39,227 nucleotides of DNA from Fidelibacterota bacterium (lineage in GTDB: Bacteria > Marinisomatota > Marinisomatia > SCGC-AAA003-L08 > GCA-002719095), in the NCBI GenBank assembly GCA_002705575.1, contig PAHI01000054.1, positions 1-39,227 of the forward strand. The letters run 5' to 3'. Positions 1 through 8,454 of the stretch are shown one piece after another; positions within the stretch are counted from its first letter, which is position 1, and each line of letters starts with the position of its first letter. The notes beneath the pieces were generated by a model. That model was not told the origin of the DNA, did not search any database, and saw only the letters and a program-made list of their open reading frames with translations. The position numbers and the translations under genes are program-made.

Positions 1-3000
1 CCATAGCACTTGATAATTCAATGCTAAAGTCTCCACCATGTATTAGAGTCATCTGAACTGCACTTACATTACCTGTTAATGATAATGACTCGCCTTTAAG
101 CATTGTTGATGTAGAGCCTAAGCGAGCATCAGTTGAATCAACCTCGATACCTAAGATAACATTTACAACAAGGACTATATCTGATATGTTTATTTCTCCA
201 TCACTATTTATATCTCCACATTCGTTATACTCTAAAGAGCCTTCAATATTTAAGATGTGAGATACCATAAGAACAATATCAGAAACACTCACATCAGCAT
301 CACCATTAAAGTCACCATCAACACATGTTGATTCAACGCACTCCGAGCAACACTGACCTTCAACAGGAACCCACTCACCATCACATTGATCTGGAGCCAT
401 AAATTCCATACAATCTATTATCATTTGTGCCCATTGACCATCAATACATTCTCTAGGTTCACATAAATTAGTACTATCAAGATATCCGTTATCATACACT
501 GTACCATCAGCATCAACACAGCTTCCATCATCACAAGAAGATCCATCTCCACCGCAAACACCACATTCATCTATATCTAACCCACAGAAGCTAAATGCAA
601 GACATTCGCTGTATTCTTCATCAACAAAGTCAAAACTAAATTGACCTTCTTCTATGCTATATGAAAAACATCCAGGCGGTAAAAAGTCTTCGTCATAATA
701 TAAACACACCTGATCACCATTAACTCCCCATGTTCCTGCTATCACCATAAGAGAAACACCACCTTCAGAGTACGAGGCATCTAAAACACCATCCGAAAGC
801 AGGCCTAACTTAATAGTTGAATCTGGAGCCTCAAAATCTGGAGCTGTCACGCATTCAGACCCATCCCAAACACATCCATCGGCATTATCAGGAGAACAGT
901 CGCTTTCATTATTAAAACCGTAACACGCTGGATCTCCTGAAGCAAGAAAGAAGCTATCACCTGTACATTCTGTAGTGTTTAGGTGAACATCATAACCTGT
1001 AAAAGTCCAGTCACCAACAAGCTCAGCTGGATATGTATACTCAACTGTCTCAACGCATGGTGACCCAATCCATGAACCAGGATCATAGCCTTCCGGAGCA
1101 TCTAAAGCGCCATCCCCAGCTCCACCATCATTATCGATGCTCCACTCAGAAGCATCATACGTTGCACTACCTGCGCAAATAGTTGCTACTCTCTCAGCTC
1201 TTCCATCTTCAAATTCATGACTTGTACCACTACCATCAACACCGGGGACTCCAAAGAAATCAACATAATTTCCTGATACGGTATCAAAAAGCCCGAAGTT
1301 ATCATCACCATTTGTAGCTGCTAATGAACTTTGAACGTCGCAGGACACATTTAGCTCAGCAAAAGTATTTTCAAAGCTTGTTCTACTACTACATATTATA
1401 AATGCGCTTCCAGAATCAAGAGTACCTTCTAGTGAAGCAGTTGTTGAAGTATAATCTTCATTATCATTAGTCCATCGTCTAAGCTCAAAACCACTAACAT
1501 CAATTGACACTCCAGCATTATAGATTTCTATAAATCTTGCATCTGCATTATTATCTGGATCTGCAACCTCTGTTATTAGAAGTCCTCCAGCTGGAGCATT
1601 TCCATCGCAATCAAGACCTGGGTCTGCATAAACACACTGACCATCTGTTGAACCATTGTTACATGCATCTTCATCTTCACAGCATGAACCAATCGGTTCA
1701 TCACAATTTGAGTCTCCACATCCTGTTGGATATAAGACACCATCAAAACATGTCAAAGCCTCTGTACAAATCAGAGAATCATCACATCCTGGACCCTCAC
1801 CATACTCGTGAGAACCTATATTATCCCATGTATCTCTAGGGAAGACAGTCCACTCAGAATCATCTTCGCTTGTTCCTGCTGAAGCAACCCAATCTCCATC
1901 ATTGCCTGAGAGAACAGATGCTTTTCTAACCAATGTTCTATCCTTTGTTCCTCCAGTAATACCAGCAACAGCAAAACCTGAACCTGGATCTGGACCAAAA
2001 GAACCAATTGCATCTAGTAGCTCATTTTCATTAAATGTATAAATCAGGCCTATAGCATCATCACCATTAAATGAAAGACCAAAAAGCTGATCACATTGTT
2101 CCTTTATTATATTATCAGCTGAAGTACTACAAACAACATAAACATCACCAGCAGCTACAGTTGCCTCAGATGTAAATGATGATGTAGACTGCCAATCATC
2201 ACATCCGCTATTACCTGAACAATAAACAAATTTATACGCATTAAGCGAAACATCACTATCTGATGCATTATAAATCTCAAAATATTTATTACTTGATGAA
2301 CCTTCAGCATACTCTGATATAAATAGATTTGATGCAGGAGCATACTCACACGTACCATTATCAAGTGTCGCTAATGAATCATAGTTTGTGGCAGCGCTAT
2401 CTGTACATCCTTGAACGATTTCAGGGCACTCACTACAAGACTCCCAACAAACGGTAGGAACAGTAAGGTCTTCAGTTCCTGGAGTAACAAAACGATCTGT
2501 TCCAAATTGACCTCCTGCACAATCTGCAAGATTATCTGAGCTCTCATACCAAGTATCATAGAAATTATAGCCATACTCCACACCCGATACGAGCAATACA
2601 GTTGCAGTGTATACCTTATCACCGTTTGAATCATCCATAACTATCCAATCTAAACCAGTAGGCTCACCATTCTTTGTAGCAATCTTAAGCGTTACATCAC
2701 ATAACTCATCGCTGTTTTCTCCACAAGTTGATGATAGGCCTTCAATGGCCATATCAACTGAAATAGTAACATTTACTGAGCATAAAGAATTATCACCTCC
2801 ACATATATTACAATCATCTAATAATGCATTACCACCACACTCACCATTACAATCTTCAGCTGCAGCTCCGCCACAATCGCCATTACAATCTAAAATATTG
2901 CCATCGCAATCACATTCACCTTCTAGTATACCTGCACCACCACACTCACCACACTCATCAATTACAGAGTCGCCACCAATAACACCAGCACAATCTGCAA

Positions 3001-4765
3001 CGCAGTCATTTGTAGGGTCAGCATCACATGTACCGCAATTATCAGCAACTGCAGTTCCGCCACAATCGCCATTACAATCATCAACCAAACAACTTCCATC
3101 ATTTTCAACTGCATTAGCATCAAAATTGCAAGCAGTCTCATCAGTGCATCCACTATGAGGATGAGAACCTATAAATGTCCAAGTGTTTTGAGAAAGAACA
3201 ACCCACTCTGAATCATCTGCATTTGTTCCTGCGGAAGCTACCCAATCACCACCATTACCTGAAGTAACAGATGCTTTCCTAACCAAGGTTCTATTCTGTG
3301 AGCCATTAGATACTCCAGCAACATCGAAGTTACTACCACTCAGTTCAAAAGTTCCTATTGCATCTATCAATTGATTATTTAAAGGGGTATAAACTAATCC
3401 AATAGCATCATTCCCAGTAAAAGGTAGACCAAAACTATCATCACCCTCAGCTACAATTAAAGGATCAGCTGAGCTATCATACACAACATATACGTCACCT
3501 GGTGCAACCGTAACTCCATCATCAAACACAGAAGTAGATGTAGATTCCCAATCATCACATGCGTTAGAACAGTAAACAAATTTATAATCACTTAAAAGTA
3601 CATCAGAATCCGATGCATTATATATTTCAAAATATTTATTTTGCGCTGAACCTTCTGCATACTCAGAGAAATAAAGATTTGCTGCTGGCTCTGGATACGT
3701 ACAAGAACCATCATTAAAATCAGCATTAGCATCATAATTGCTAGCTGTATTGTCATTACATCCGCCTTGACCCACAGTAAATGCGCCAACCATGCCATTT
3801 GCAGCATGGGACCCTATAGAACAATCATAATTATATTCACCCGGTACATTAAATGTAAAAGAACCCATTAAAACCCCATCACTATTTCCAGAATTTGCTG
3901 ATATATAAAAATCTTCTGGATTATTATAAGGTTCGCCAGTTAATTTTTCAGTTGTTCCACTTACGTCGTGAGTACCACCATCATTAATCCAAACTATTGT
4001 AGATCCAACTGGCACAGATAGGTTAGATGGATTATAGTAATAGTTCCCAGCACGAACAACATAATTCCCATCACAATCTTGGCCAGATGTAGGATAAGTA
4101 CATACTTCTTCTAAACCATTATTACAAGCAGATGCATCATCACATACTACTGGGCCAGTACTCACTGCACCAATCCATGAACCTGGATCAAATCCATCAG
4201 GAGCATTAATCGGTCCATCGCTTGCAGATTGATCATTTGAAATATTCCATTCTGTTACATCAAAAGATGAATTGCCAGAAATTACATTTGATGCTCTTTC
4301 AGCTCTACCATCCTCAAAGTTAGATGTTCCAGATGCAACATTATTAACGTCTACACCAGGTATACCATAGATATCAATAGTATTACCATCTGCATCAATA
4401 ATTTCAATTTTATCATCACCATTAGAATCCAAAGCACTACCACTAGATATTTGCTGATCACAAGCTGCTACACCAGCAAATGTTGTATCAAAAGTAGATG
4501 AGCTTTTACATAAAATTTTAAATCCTCCAGCTGCAATAACGCCCTCTAATGATTTTTCGGAACTTGCTGTAAAGCTTGCGCTAGCATTTGTATACCTTCT
4601 TATTTTATAAGTTGAAAGGTCTACAGCTGAATCACCATTATTATAAAGCTCTATGAATCGTGAGTTTGAAGAATTGTTAGGATCACCTAATTCTGTCATA
4701 AATACATCTGCTACGTTTATTGAAAATATCGAAAAAATAAAAAGAAATGAAATGAGTTTTCTCAT
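1..4765 (-). CDS. Large secreted multidomain protein: four lamin-tail domains, cupredoxin-like domain, dockerin (C-terminus beyond window)
   Basis: The frame is open from the ATG at 4765 to the left edge (1588 codons, no stop); the C-terminus is missing. A GGGAGGGG ribosome site lies just upstream. Residues 1-19 are a signal peptide ending NVA. By my reading the order is: lamin-tail domain (about 20-200); cupredoxin-like domain (230-327) with a His in GGTHDV and a C-x4-H-x4-M cluster in DCSIGSHAANGM; lamin-tail (360-534); Cys/Gly/Asp repeats such as DCNGDCGG (539-657); a possible starch-binding-like beta domain (659-776); lamin-tail (811-985); lamin-tail (1063-1233); a lipocalin-like stretch (1254-1376); and two dockerin-type calcium loops (1483-1550), e.g. 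GDINSDGEINISD. The sequence after the dockerin could begin a cohesin-like or sorting domain. Role inferred: cell-surface or secreted adhesive or matrix protein, probably T9SS cargo. The biochemical function is unknown. Confidence 0.88.
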   Translation of the reverse strand, partial: MRKLISFLFIFSIFSINVADVFMTELGDPNNSSNSRFIELYNNGDSAVDLSTYKIRRYTNASASFTASSEKSLEGVIAAGGFKILCKSSSTFDTTFAGVAACDQQISSGSALDSNGDDKIEIIDADGNTIDIYGIPGVDVNNVASGTSNFEDGRAERASNVISGNSSFDVTEWNISNDQSASDGPINAPDGFDPGSWIGAVSTGPVVCDDASACNNGLEEVCTYPTSGQDCDGNYVVRAGNYYYNPSNLSVPVGSTIVWINDGGTHDVSGTTEKLTGEPYNNPEDFYISANSGNSDGVLMGSFTFNVPGEYNYDCSIGSHAANGMVGAFTVGQGGCNDNTASNYDANADFNDGSCTYPEPAANLYFSEYAEGSAQNKYFEIYNASDSDVLLSDYKFVYCSNACDDWESTSTSVFDDGVTVAPGDVYVVYDSSADPLIVAEGDDSFGLPFTGNDAIGLVYTPLNNQLIDAIGTFELSGSNFDVAGVSNGSQNRTLVRKASVTSGNGGDWVASAGTNADDSEWVVLSQNTWTFIGSHPHSGCTDETACNFDANAVENDGSCLVDDCNGDCGGTAVADNCGTCDADPTNDCVADCAGVIGGDSVIDECGECGGAGILEGECDCDGNILDCNGDCGGAAAEDCNGECGGNALLDDCNICGGDNSLCSVNVTISVDMAIEGLSSTCGENSDELCDVTLKIATKNGEPTGLDWIVMDDSNGDKVYTATVLLVSGVEYGYNFYDTWYESSDNLADCAGGQFGTDRFVTPGTEDLTVPTVCWESCSECPEIVQGCTDSAATNYDSLATLDNGTCEYAPASNLFISEYAEGSSSNKYFEIYNASDSDVSLNAYKFVYCSGNSGCDDWQSTSSFTSEATVAAGDVYVVCSTSADNIIKEQCDQLFGLSFNGDDAIGLIYTFNENELLDAIGSFGPDPGSGFAVAGITGGTKDRTLVRKASVLSGNDGDWVASAGTSEDDSEWTVFPRDTWDNIGSHEYGEGPGCDDSLICTEALTCFDGVLYPTGCGDSNCDEPIGSCCEDEDACNNGSTDGQCVYADPGLDCDGNAPAGGLLITEVADPDNNADARFIEIYNAGVSIDVSGFELRRWTNDNEDYTSTTASLEGTLDSGSAFIICSSRTSFENTFAELNVSCDVQSSLAATNGDDNFGLFDTVSGNYVDFFGVPGVDGSGTSHEFEDGRAERVATICAGSATYDASEWSIDNDGGAGDGALDAPEGYDPGSWIGSPCVETVEYTYPAELVGDWTFTGYDVHLNTTECTGDSFFLASGDPACYGFNNESDCSPDNADGCVWDGSECVTAPDFEAPDSTIKLGLLSDGVLDASYSEGGVSLMVIAGTWGVNGDQVCLYYDEDFLPPGCFSYSIEEGQFSFDFVDEEYSECLAFSFCGLDIDECGVCGGDGSSCDDGSCVDADGTVYDNGYLDSTNLCEPRECIDGQWAQMIIDCMEFMAPDQCDGEWVPVEGQCCSECVESTCVDGDFNGDADVSVSDIVLMVSHILNIEGSLEYNECGDINSDGEINISDIVLVVNVILGIEVDSTDARLGSTSTMLKGESLSLTGNVSAVQMTLIHGGDFSIELSSAM
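1789..2360 (-). repeat. Lamin-tail repeat copy B within the large surface gene
   Basis: This segment is visibly similar at DNA level to 3142-3720 in the same gene. Both encode NKYFEIYNASDSDV, a CDDW motif, a GDVYVV strand, RTLVRKASV and GDWVASAGT in the same order. Synonymous and some amino-acid differences separate them, so the duplication is not very recent. Confidence 0.75.
3142..3720 (-). repeat. Lamin-tail repeat copy A within the large surface gene
   Basis: Partner of the copy at 1789-2360, with the same motif order and long stretches of matching DNA. The other two lamin-tail domains, at about 1068-1578 and 4165-4708, form a second similar pair marked by SRFIELYN or ARFIEIYN, FEDGRAER and DPGSWIG. 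The protein therefore seems to have grown by duplication of a two-type unit. Confidence 0.75.
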
Positions 4766-4994
4766 TGTTTTGCCCCTCCCAAGGTTCTTTATTGCTATGT
4801 TTGTTTAAAAAAAATAATTAAATCGCAGACTTTAATCTAGTAAAAACAATTATTAAATACTATATATAGTTTAAAAAAATTCAAGCATACCTTATAAAGT
4901 GTTGCTTAATTGAACAGCAAAACAACAAAAAGGCTCTCAAAAGCATTTTTTTAAAACCTATAATTTTGTGAGGATATAATTAAGTAATTATACC

Positions 4995-5018
4995 AAAATG
5001 TGATTTAAATCACATTTT
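4995..5018. promoter_or_regulatory. Perfect 24-bp palindrome resembling a CRP (Crp/Fnr family) site
   Basis: AAAATGTGATTT is followed immediately by its exact reverse complement. The core TGTGA-N6-TCACA matches the E. coli CRP consensus. On the minus strand a TATAAT lies at 4992-4987 and TTATAT at 4979-4974; the latter spacing (about 30 bases centre to centre) would suit a class II activator position. The element overlaps the stop codon of the PorV/PorQ-like gene and sits about 230 bases upstream of the large surface-protein start, so that gene is the likely target. Binding by a Crp/Fnr protein is inferred. Confidence 0.65.
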
Positions 5019-5856
5019 AAAAAGAATATTCTACTTGATAGAAAACAGGATTGCCAATTGAGTCATCATTTTTAACTAAAGTTGCAATTGAAAATTTTAT
5101 ATTTTCTCTTACTATATTAAACCCAAAGCTCATATCGATTTTATCAAAATCATCTAGATACTTTAGCCCTCCAATAAGCTCAAAAAACTTATTTTTATAC
5201 TTAAGTCCTTTGAAGGAGCCTAAACCTTTATCTTGATCATCATATATATCTAGAAATATTGAAATAGGAAGACTATTGAAGTCTTTCTTAATTCCAAGCG
5301 TTATAAGCTTTGGCAAGCTATCCCCACTTTTAAAATCACAGAATAAATTTTTACCGGAAAATCCTAATGTTAGTAATTCTGTTATTTTTTTCTGATATCC
5401 AAAATCTAAAGCAAATCCCTTATCATCTAGTTCTAATAATGTCATATATATATAACTTAAATTAAAACCCATACTATGCCCAGATTTAGAGAACCCTTTT
5501 GAATAATTAGCAAATATTATTCTTGAGCCAAAAAAACCTAAAGGAGCATCTGATGGACTTTCACCATATTGCTCAAGCTGATCAACTGCCCACGTATGAA
5601 CTGAGATTTTACTCCTATCAAATGTATAATTAATATATGACCCCTCAACATCTTGAAGCCAACTATTACTTGAAAAATTGAAATGTGTTTTTTGGTTGTT
5701 TGCCAATGAAGCAGGATTTATCCACGTATTAAAATTAGAAGCCACACCAAATCCTGAAACAGATAATGAGGTTGCGTTAAGTGGAAGCTTCGCAGAATGT
5801 ATCCCTACAGAAAAAAAGAAATTTAAACTCAATAATATTGGTACTATTAACTTCAT
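5017..5856 (-). CDS. PorV/PorQ-like outer-membrane beta-barrel protein
   Basis: 279 residues with a hydrophobic signal peptide (about 1-21). The mature part opens with the family-like pattern GFGVASNFNTWINPASLA, similar to the GxGxA...NPAxLA start of PorV/PorQ (UPF0164-type) barrels. It continues with alternating hydrophobic strands rich in Tyr, Phe and Asn and ends in an aromatic C-terminal residue (VEYSF), as expected for a BAM-assembled barrel. Its start overlaps the stop of the preceding barrel gene by ATGA, so the two are translationally coupled. In T9SS systems PorV shuttles cargo and PorQ tethers the attachment complex. Which role this one has cannot be told from sequence alone. Confidence 0.7.
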   Translation of the reverse strand: MKLIVPILLSLNFFFSVGIHSAKLPLNATSLSVSGFGVASNFNTWINPASLANNQKTHFNFSSNSWLQDVEGSYINYTFDRSKISVHTWAVDQLEQYGESPSDAPLGFFGSRIIFANYSKGFSKSGHSMGFNLSYIYMTLLELDDKGFALDFGYQKKITELLTLGFSGKNLFCDFKSGDSLPKLITLGIKKDFNSLPISIFLDIYDDQDKGLGSFKGLKYKNKFFELIGGLKYLDDFDKIDMSFGFNIVRENIKFSIATLVKNDDSIGNPVFYQVEYSF

Positions 5857-6788
5857 CTTATAAATGACAAACTAAACAAATTACTTATCCCTTCCTCTTC
5901 TTTGCCTAAATCAATGCAATAATCTAACTTAATCTTATAATCTTTAAATACATTTATATATGTACCCGCTCCCAACAATATCTTAAAATTGAACGAATCA
6001 TCGTTTTTAATACCTCTGTTCTGCATAGCACCAAACCTTAAGACATATCTATCTCTGTCAAATTCAGCTCCAGCTTGAATTCTATATAAATTGTTTTTTT
6101 CTGGATTCATATAGGATAGCTTTGAAAAAAATTTCATATTATCAAAAACACCAACCATCACTCCAAAAGAATTTATCATTTGTAAGCTTTCTTCAAATTC
6201 ACCTGATGATGATGTAATGCTACTCCAATTATATTTACCAAAAAAATTATTAGCAACCCAGGATAAAATCAACTCATCTGACAAATTAAAAATAAGACCA
6301 AAGTCTCCTGACAAACCTTGAGCATCATAATCATCAATGCTATTAAAAATTGATTTAAGATTAAACCCTAGTGATAATGAATTTGCAATAGATGCACCAA
6401 ACGATAACATTAAGTAGCTTTCAGATGAATCAAATTTACCCGTCCCTTCATTTACAAAACCTTTTCCTATTATATTATCAACTCCCGATCTAAAAAAAGA
6501 CAAACTAGCACCTGCAGATGGAGGTAGTTTGCGCGTAACACTAAAAGCTTGCACTGAACGATCAAGAGACATCATAAAATAACTAGAGCCAATTTCTAAA
6601 TCTTGAGATTTATAAAGTAGAGCAGGGTTAGAAAATGCATTAAAGCCTTGATTATATTCAGATGTAATCGAATTTCCAAGAGACATCTCCCGAGCATTAG
6701 TTGTATATCTTTGCCCAGAACCAGAATAACCTCCAAGATAATCGGCATATATTACTGAAACTATAGATAAAGCTAATATCTTAAACAC
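5853..6788 (-). CDS. PorV/PorQ-like outer-membrane protein
   Basis: 311 residues starting at GTG, supported by AGGAGG at 6802-6797, eight bases upstream. A short signal peptide ends around VIYA, with D16 as the likely first mature residue. The mature start, with REMSLGNS and GFNAFSNPALL, matches the conserved N-terminal strand and NPA turn of the PorV/PorQ family. Beta-strand patterns fill the rest, including GASIANSLSLGFNLKSI and GLIFNLSDELILSW, typical of these 14-stranded barrels. The C-terminus SLSFIR does not end in Phe. It follows the propeller gene by one base and overlaps the second barrel by four. Its position in the sprA operon supports a T9SS role, perhaps as PorV shuttle or cargo receptor. 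Confidence 0.75.
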   Translation of the reverse strand: MFKILALSIVSVIYADYLGGYSGSGQRYTTNAREMSLGNSITSEYNQGFNAFSNPALLYKSQDLEIGSSYFMMSLDRSVQAFSVTRKLPPSAGASLSFFRSGVDNIIGKGFVNEGTGKFDSSESYLMLSFGASIANSLSLGFNLKSIFNSIDDYDAQGLSGDFGLIFNLSDELILSWVANNFFGKYNWSSITSSSGEFEESLQMINSFGVMVGVFDNMKFFSKLSYMNPEKNNLYRIQAGAEFDRDRYVLRFGAMQNRGIKNDDSFNFKILLGAGTYINVFKDYKIKLDYCIDLGKEEEGISNLFSLSFIR

Positions 6789-6789
6789 T

Positions 6790-8454
6790 TTAAGATCCTC
6801 CTAGCACAGCTAACTTAACCCATTTATAACTACCATTATCATTAAGTCTGCAAAAATAAACACCATTAGAAACTTTCACACCATATTCATTAAATCCATC
6901 CCAAATAAACTCTATTTGATTATTTATCTCAATTGGATCAGATAATGTCGCAACGTAGTCCATGCTAAAATCAAATATATCAACTTTAGCTGAAATATTT
7001 TGACCTGGATATATAAAACGTACATAACCTTTCCCATTTAGAATATTGTATTCGTCATGGATAAATGGATTAGGATACACATCAAAAGAACTGTATCGCT
7101 CCCAAAAACGATAAATTGACCAAATAGGCGCAATAGGACTGTCTGATATGGCAACACCATCTTTACTGCCTACCCATAATTTTCCATCAATAACCTTTGA
7201 ATCGTAAACAACATCAGATAATATTTTTTCACTATCTAAATAATCTACAGGAGCATTAAAAGCCTCCCAATTTTCTCCGTCATTAGAAACATACAATCCT
7301 TGATTTGTTGATAAATATATATAATTATTATTAAAAGATATATTGTGAGCTTTTACCCCTAACTGAACGAGTTGATCTGGATATGCCCAAGAATTTCCAT
7401 CATCATCAGAATAGCTTGGAATACCTATATTTCCCACAGAATCTTTTTCCCAAGTAATAGCCCATAATCTATAAGATCCGTTTTCCATAAGCTGATGCTC
7501 AAATGCAATTACCCAATTATCAAAAAAACCTTTATCATATGCATTTAAGTGAGTCCAATTAATACAGTCTCCATTAATTACACCTTTATTTATACCGTTA
7601 GCTGTTCCAACCCATAAAATGTCATTAAAACTATGCACTGAAAAAGCCTTATGATTATCAAAATCAGAACTACAATCACCTACTGGGTTTAGTTCATAAC
7701 TACTTACATCAATGCTACCACATACTAAACTAGCTTGATTATCCATTGGTAATGGAATAATCTCCCATTCAGGATTTTCTAAAGTGTGATTAAATCTTCT
7801 AAGACCTCCAGCCCAACTAGATGAATATATGTAATCACCCATTATTTCAATATCGTAGGACACATTTTTAATCTCAGTAGTTACAGATAAATGCAAAATA
7901 TTATCTTGTCCTCCCCAGCTAATCTCATCATATATCCTTGTACATGAAATCTCTCGACCATCACAATCTAAGCAATCTTGCTCACATTCCATTTTATCTT
8001 CAAAAAAAACATTCTCAAAATCATGATTTGAGCAGCTCCATAAATTGGGCATACTATCAATAGGTTGAGGCATATAAAACCATGTTTGACCAGAATCCTT
8101 AGAATACGAAACTCCTGTACCTGCTGGCTGATAATCACCTATAAAAGAAACAGTAGTACTGCCAGATACAGCTATAATAGTCCCTTCAACATCAATAGCA
8201 GGATTACCTCCTTCAACCATAGCTTCTGAATCATAATTATAAAAATTAAAATTAATCCCATCAAAAATTGAATACCCAAGTCCATCTGCAGAAGTAAGAA
8301 GAATCCTATCTGATAAAACCCCAATATCAATAATCATATTTGATGGCAAGCCCTCAATATCTTGCCTTTCTAATTCATAATAAGGATTTAATGATAACGA
8401 ATACGGAGTTACAGATAAAAGTGTTTGAATAAAAATAAATATTAAAATATTCAC
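6790..8454 (-). CDS. Secreted beta-propeller protein with T9SS-type C-terminal domain
   Basis: I place the start at the GTG at 8454 (554 residues, MNILIFIFIQTLLSV). It overlaps the lipoprotein stop as GTGA and has AGGAG seven bases upstream; an ATG at 8472 would add six basic residues. After the signal peptide come repeated beta-propeller blades with BNR/two-component-propeller-like motifs (YSKDSGQTW, LYVSNDGENWEAF, LWVGTANGI, LWVGSKDGVAI). A Cys-rich insertion with EDKMECEQDCLDCDG lies near residues 150-170. The C-terminal 90 residues have YPNPF, a FlgD-like Ig fold and the GVKVSNGVYFCRL motif of T9SS sorting domains. It is probably exported by the SprA system encoded upstream. Substrate or ligand is unknown. 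Confidence 0.8.
   Translation of the reverse strand: MNILIFIFIQTLLSVTPYSLSLNPYYELERQDIEGLPSNMIIDIGVLSDRILLTSADGLGYSIFDGINFNFYNYDSEAMVEGGNPAIDVEGTIIAVSGSTTVSFIGDYQPAGTGVSYSKDSGQTWFYMPQPIDSMPNLWSCSNHDFENVFFEDKMECEQDCLDCDGREISCTRIYDEISWGGQDNILHLSVTTEIKNVSYDIEIMGDYIYSSSWAGGLRRFNHTLENPEWEIIPLPMDNQASLVCGSIDVSSYELNPVGDCSSDFDNHKAFSVHSFNDILWVGTANGINKGVINGDCINWTHLNAYDKGFFDNWVIAFEHQLMENGSYRLWAITWEKDSVGNIGIPSYSDDDGNSWAYPDQLVQLGVKAHNISFNNNYIYLSTNQGLYVSNDGENWEAFNAPVDYLDSEKILSDVVYDSKVIDGKLWVGSKDGVAISDSPIAPIWSIYRFWERYSSFDVYPNPFIHDEYNILNGKGYVRFIYPGQNISAKVDIFDFSMDYVATLSDPIEINNQIEFIWDGFNEYGVKVSNGVYFCRLNDNGSYKWVKLAVLGGS

Noticed and set aside
1537..3807. Several open frames of 60-183 codons on both strands inside the first 4.7 kb, one of them Ser/Pro/Gln-rich (2607-3158, plus strand).
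   Set aside because: They are shadows of the single long minus-strand frame from 4765. Their low-complexity composition reflects the repeated Cys/Gly/Asp and lamin-tail coding sequence read in other frames, and none has a ribosome site.
4859..4870. ACTATATATAGT, a perfect 12-base palindrome upstream of the large surface gene.
   Set aside because: It is a low-complexity AT alternation expected in DNA of this composition; no further evidence of an operator.
4850..4925. Interrupted inverted repeat TTCAAGCA / TGCTT-aatt-GAA in the leader of the surface gene, considered as a riboswitch.
   Set aside because: It does not fold into any riboswitch class I recognise and the long loop is A/T-rich.
4925..4949. 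Hairpin-like GCT...AGC followed by T residues on the minus strand after the barrel gene, considered as a terminator.
   Set aside because: The stem is only three base pairs, too weak to call; the real end of the operon transcript is not evident.
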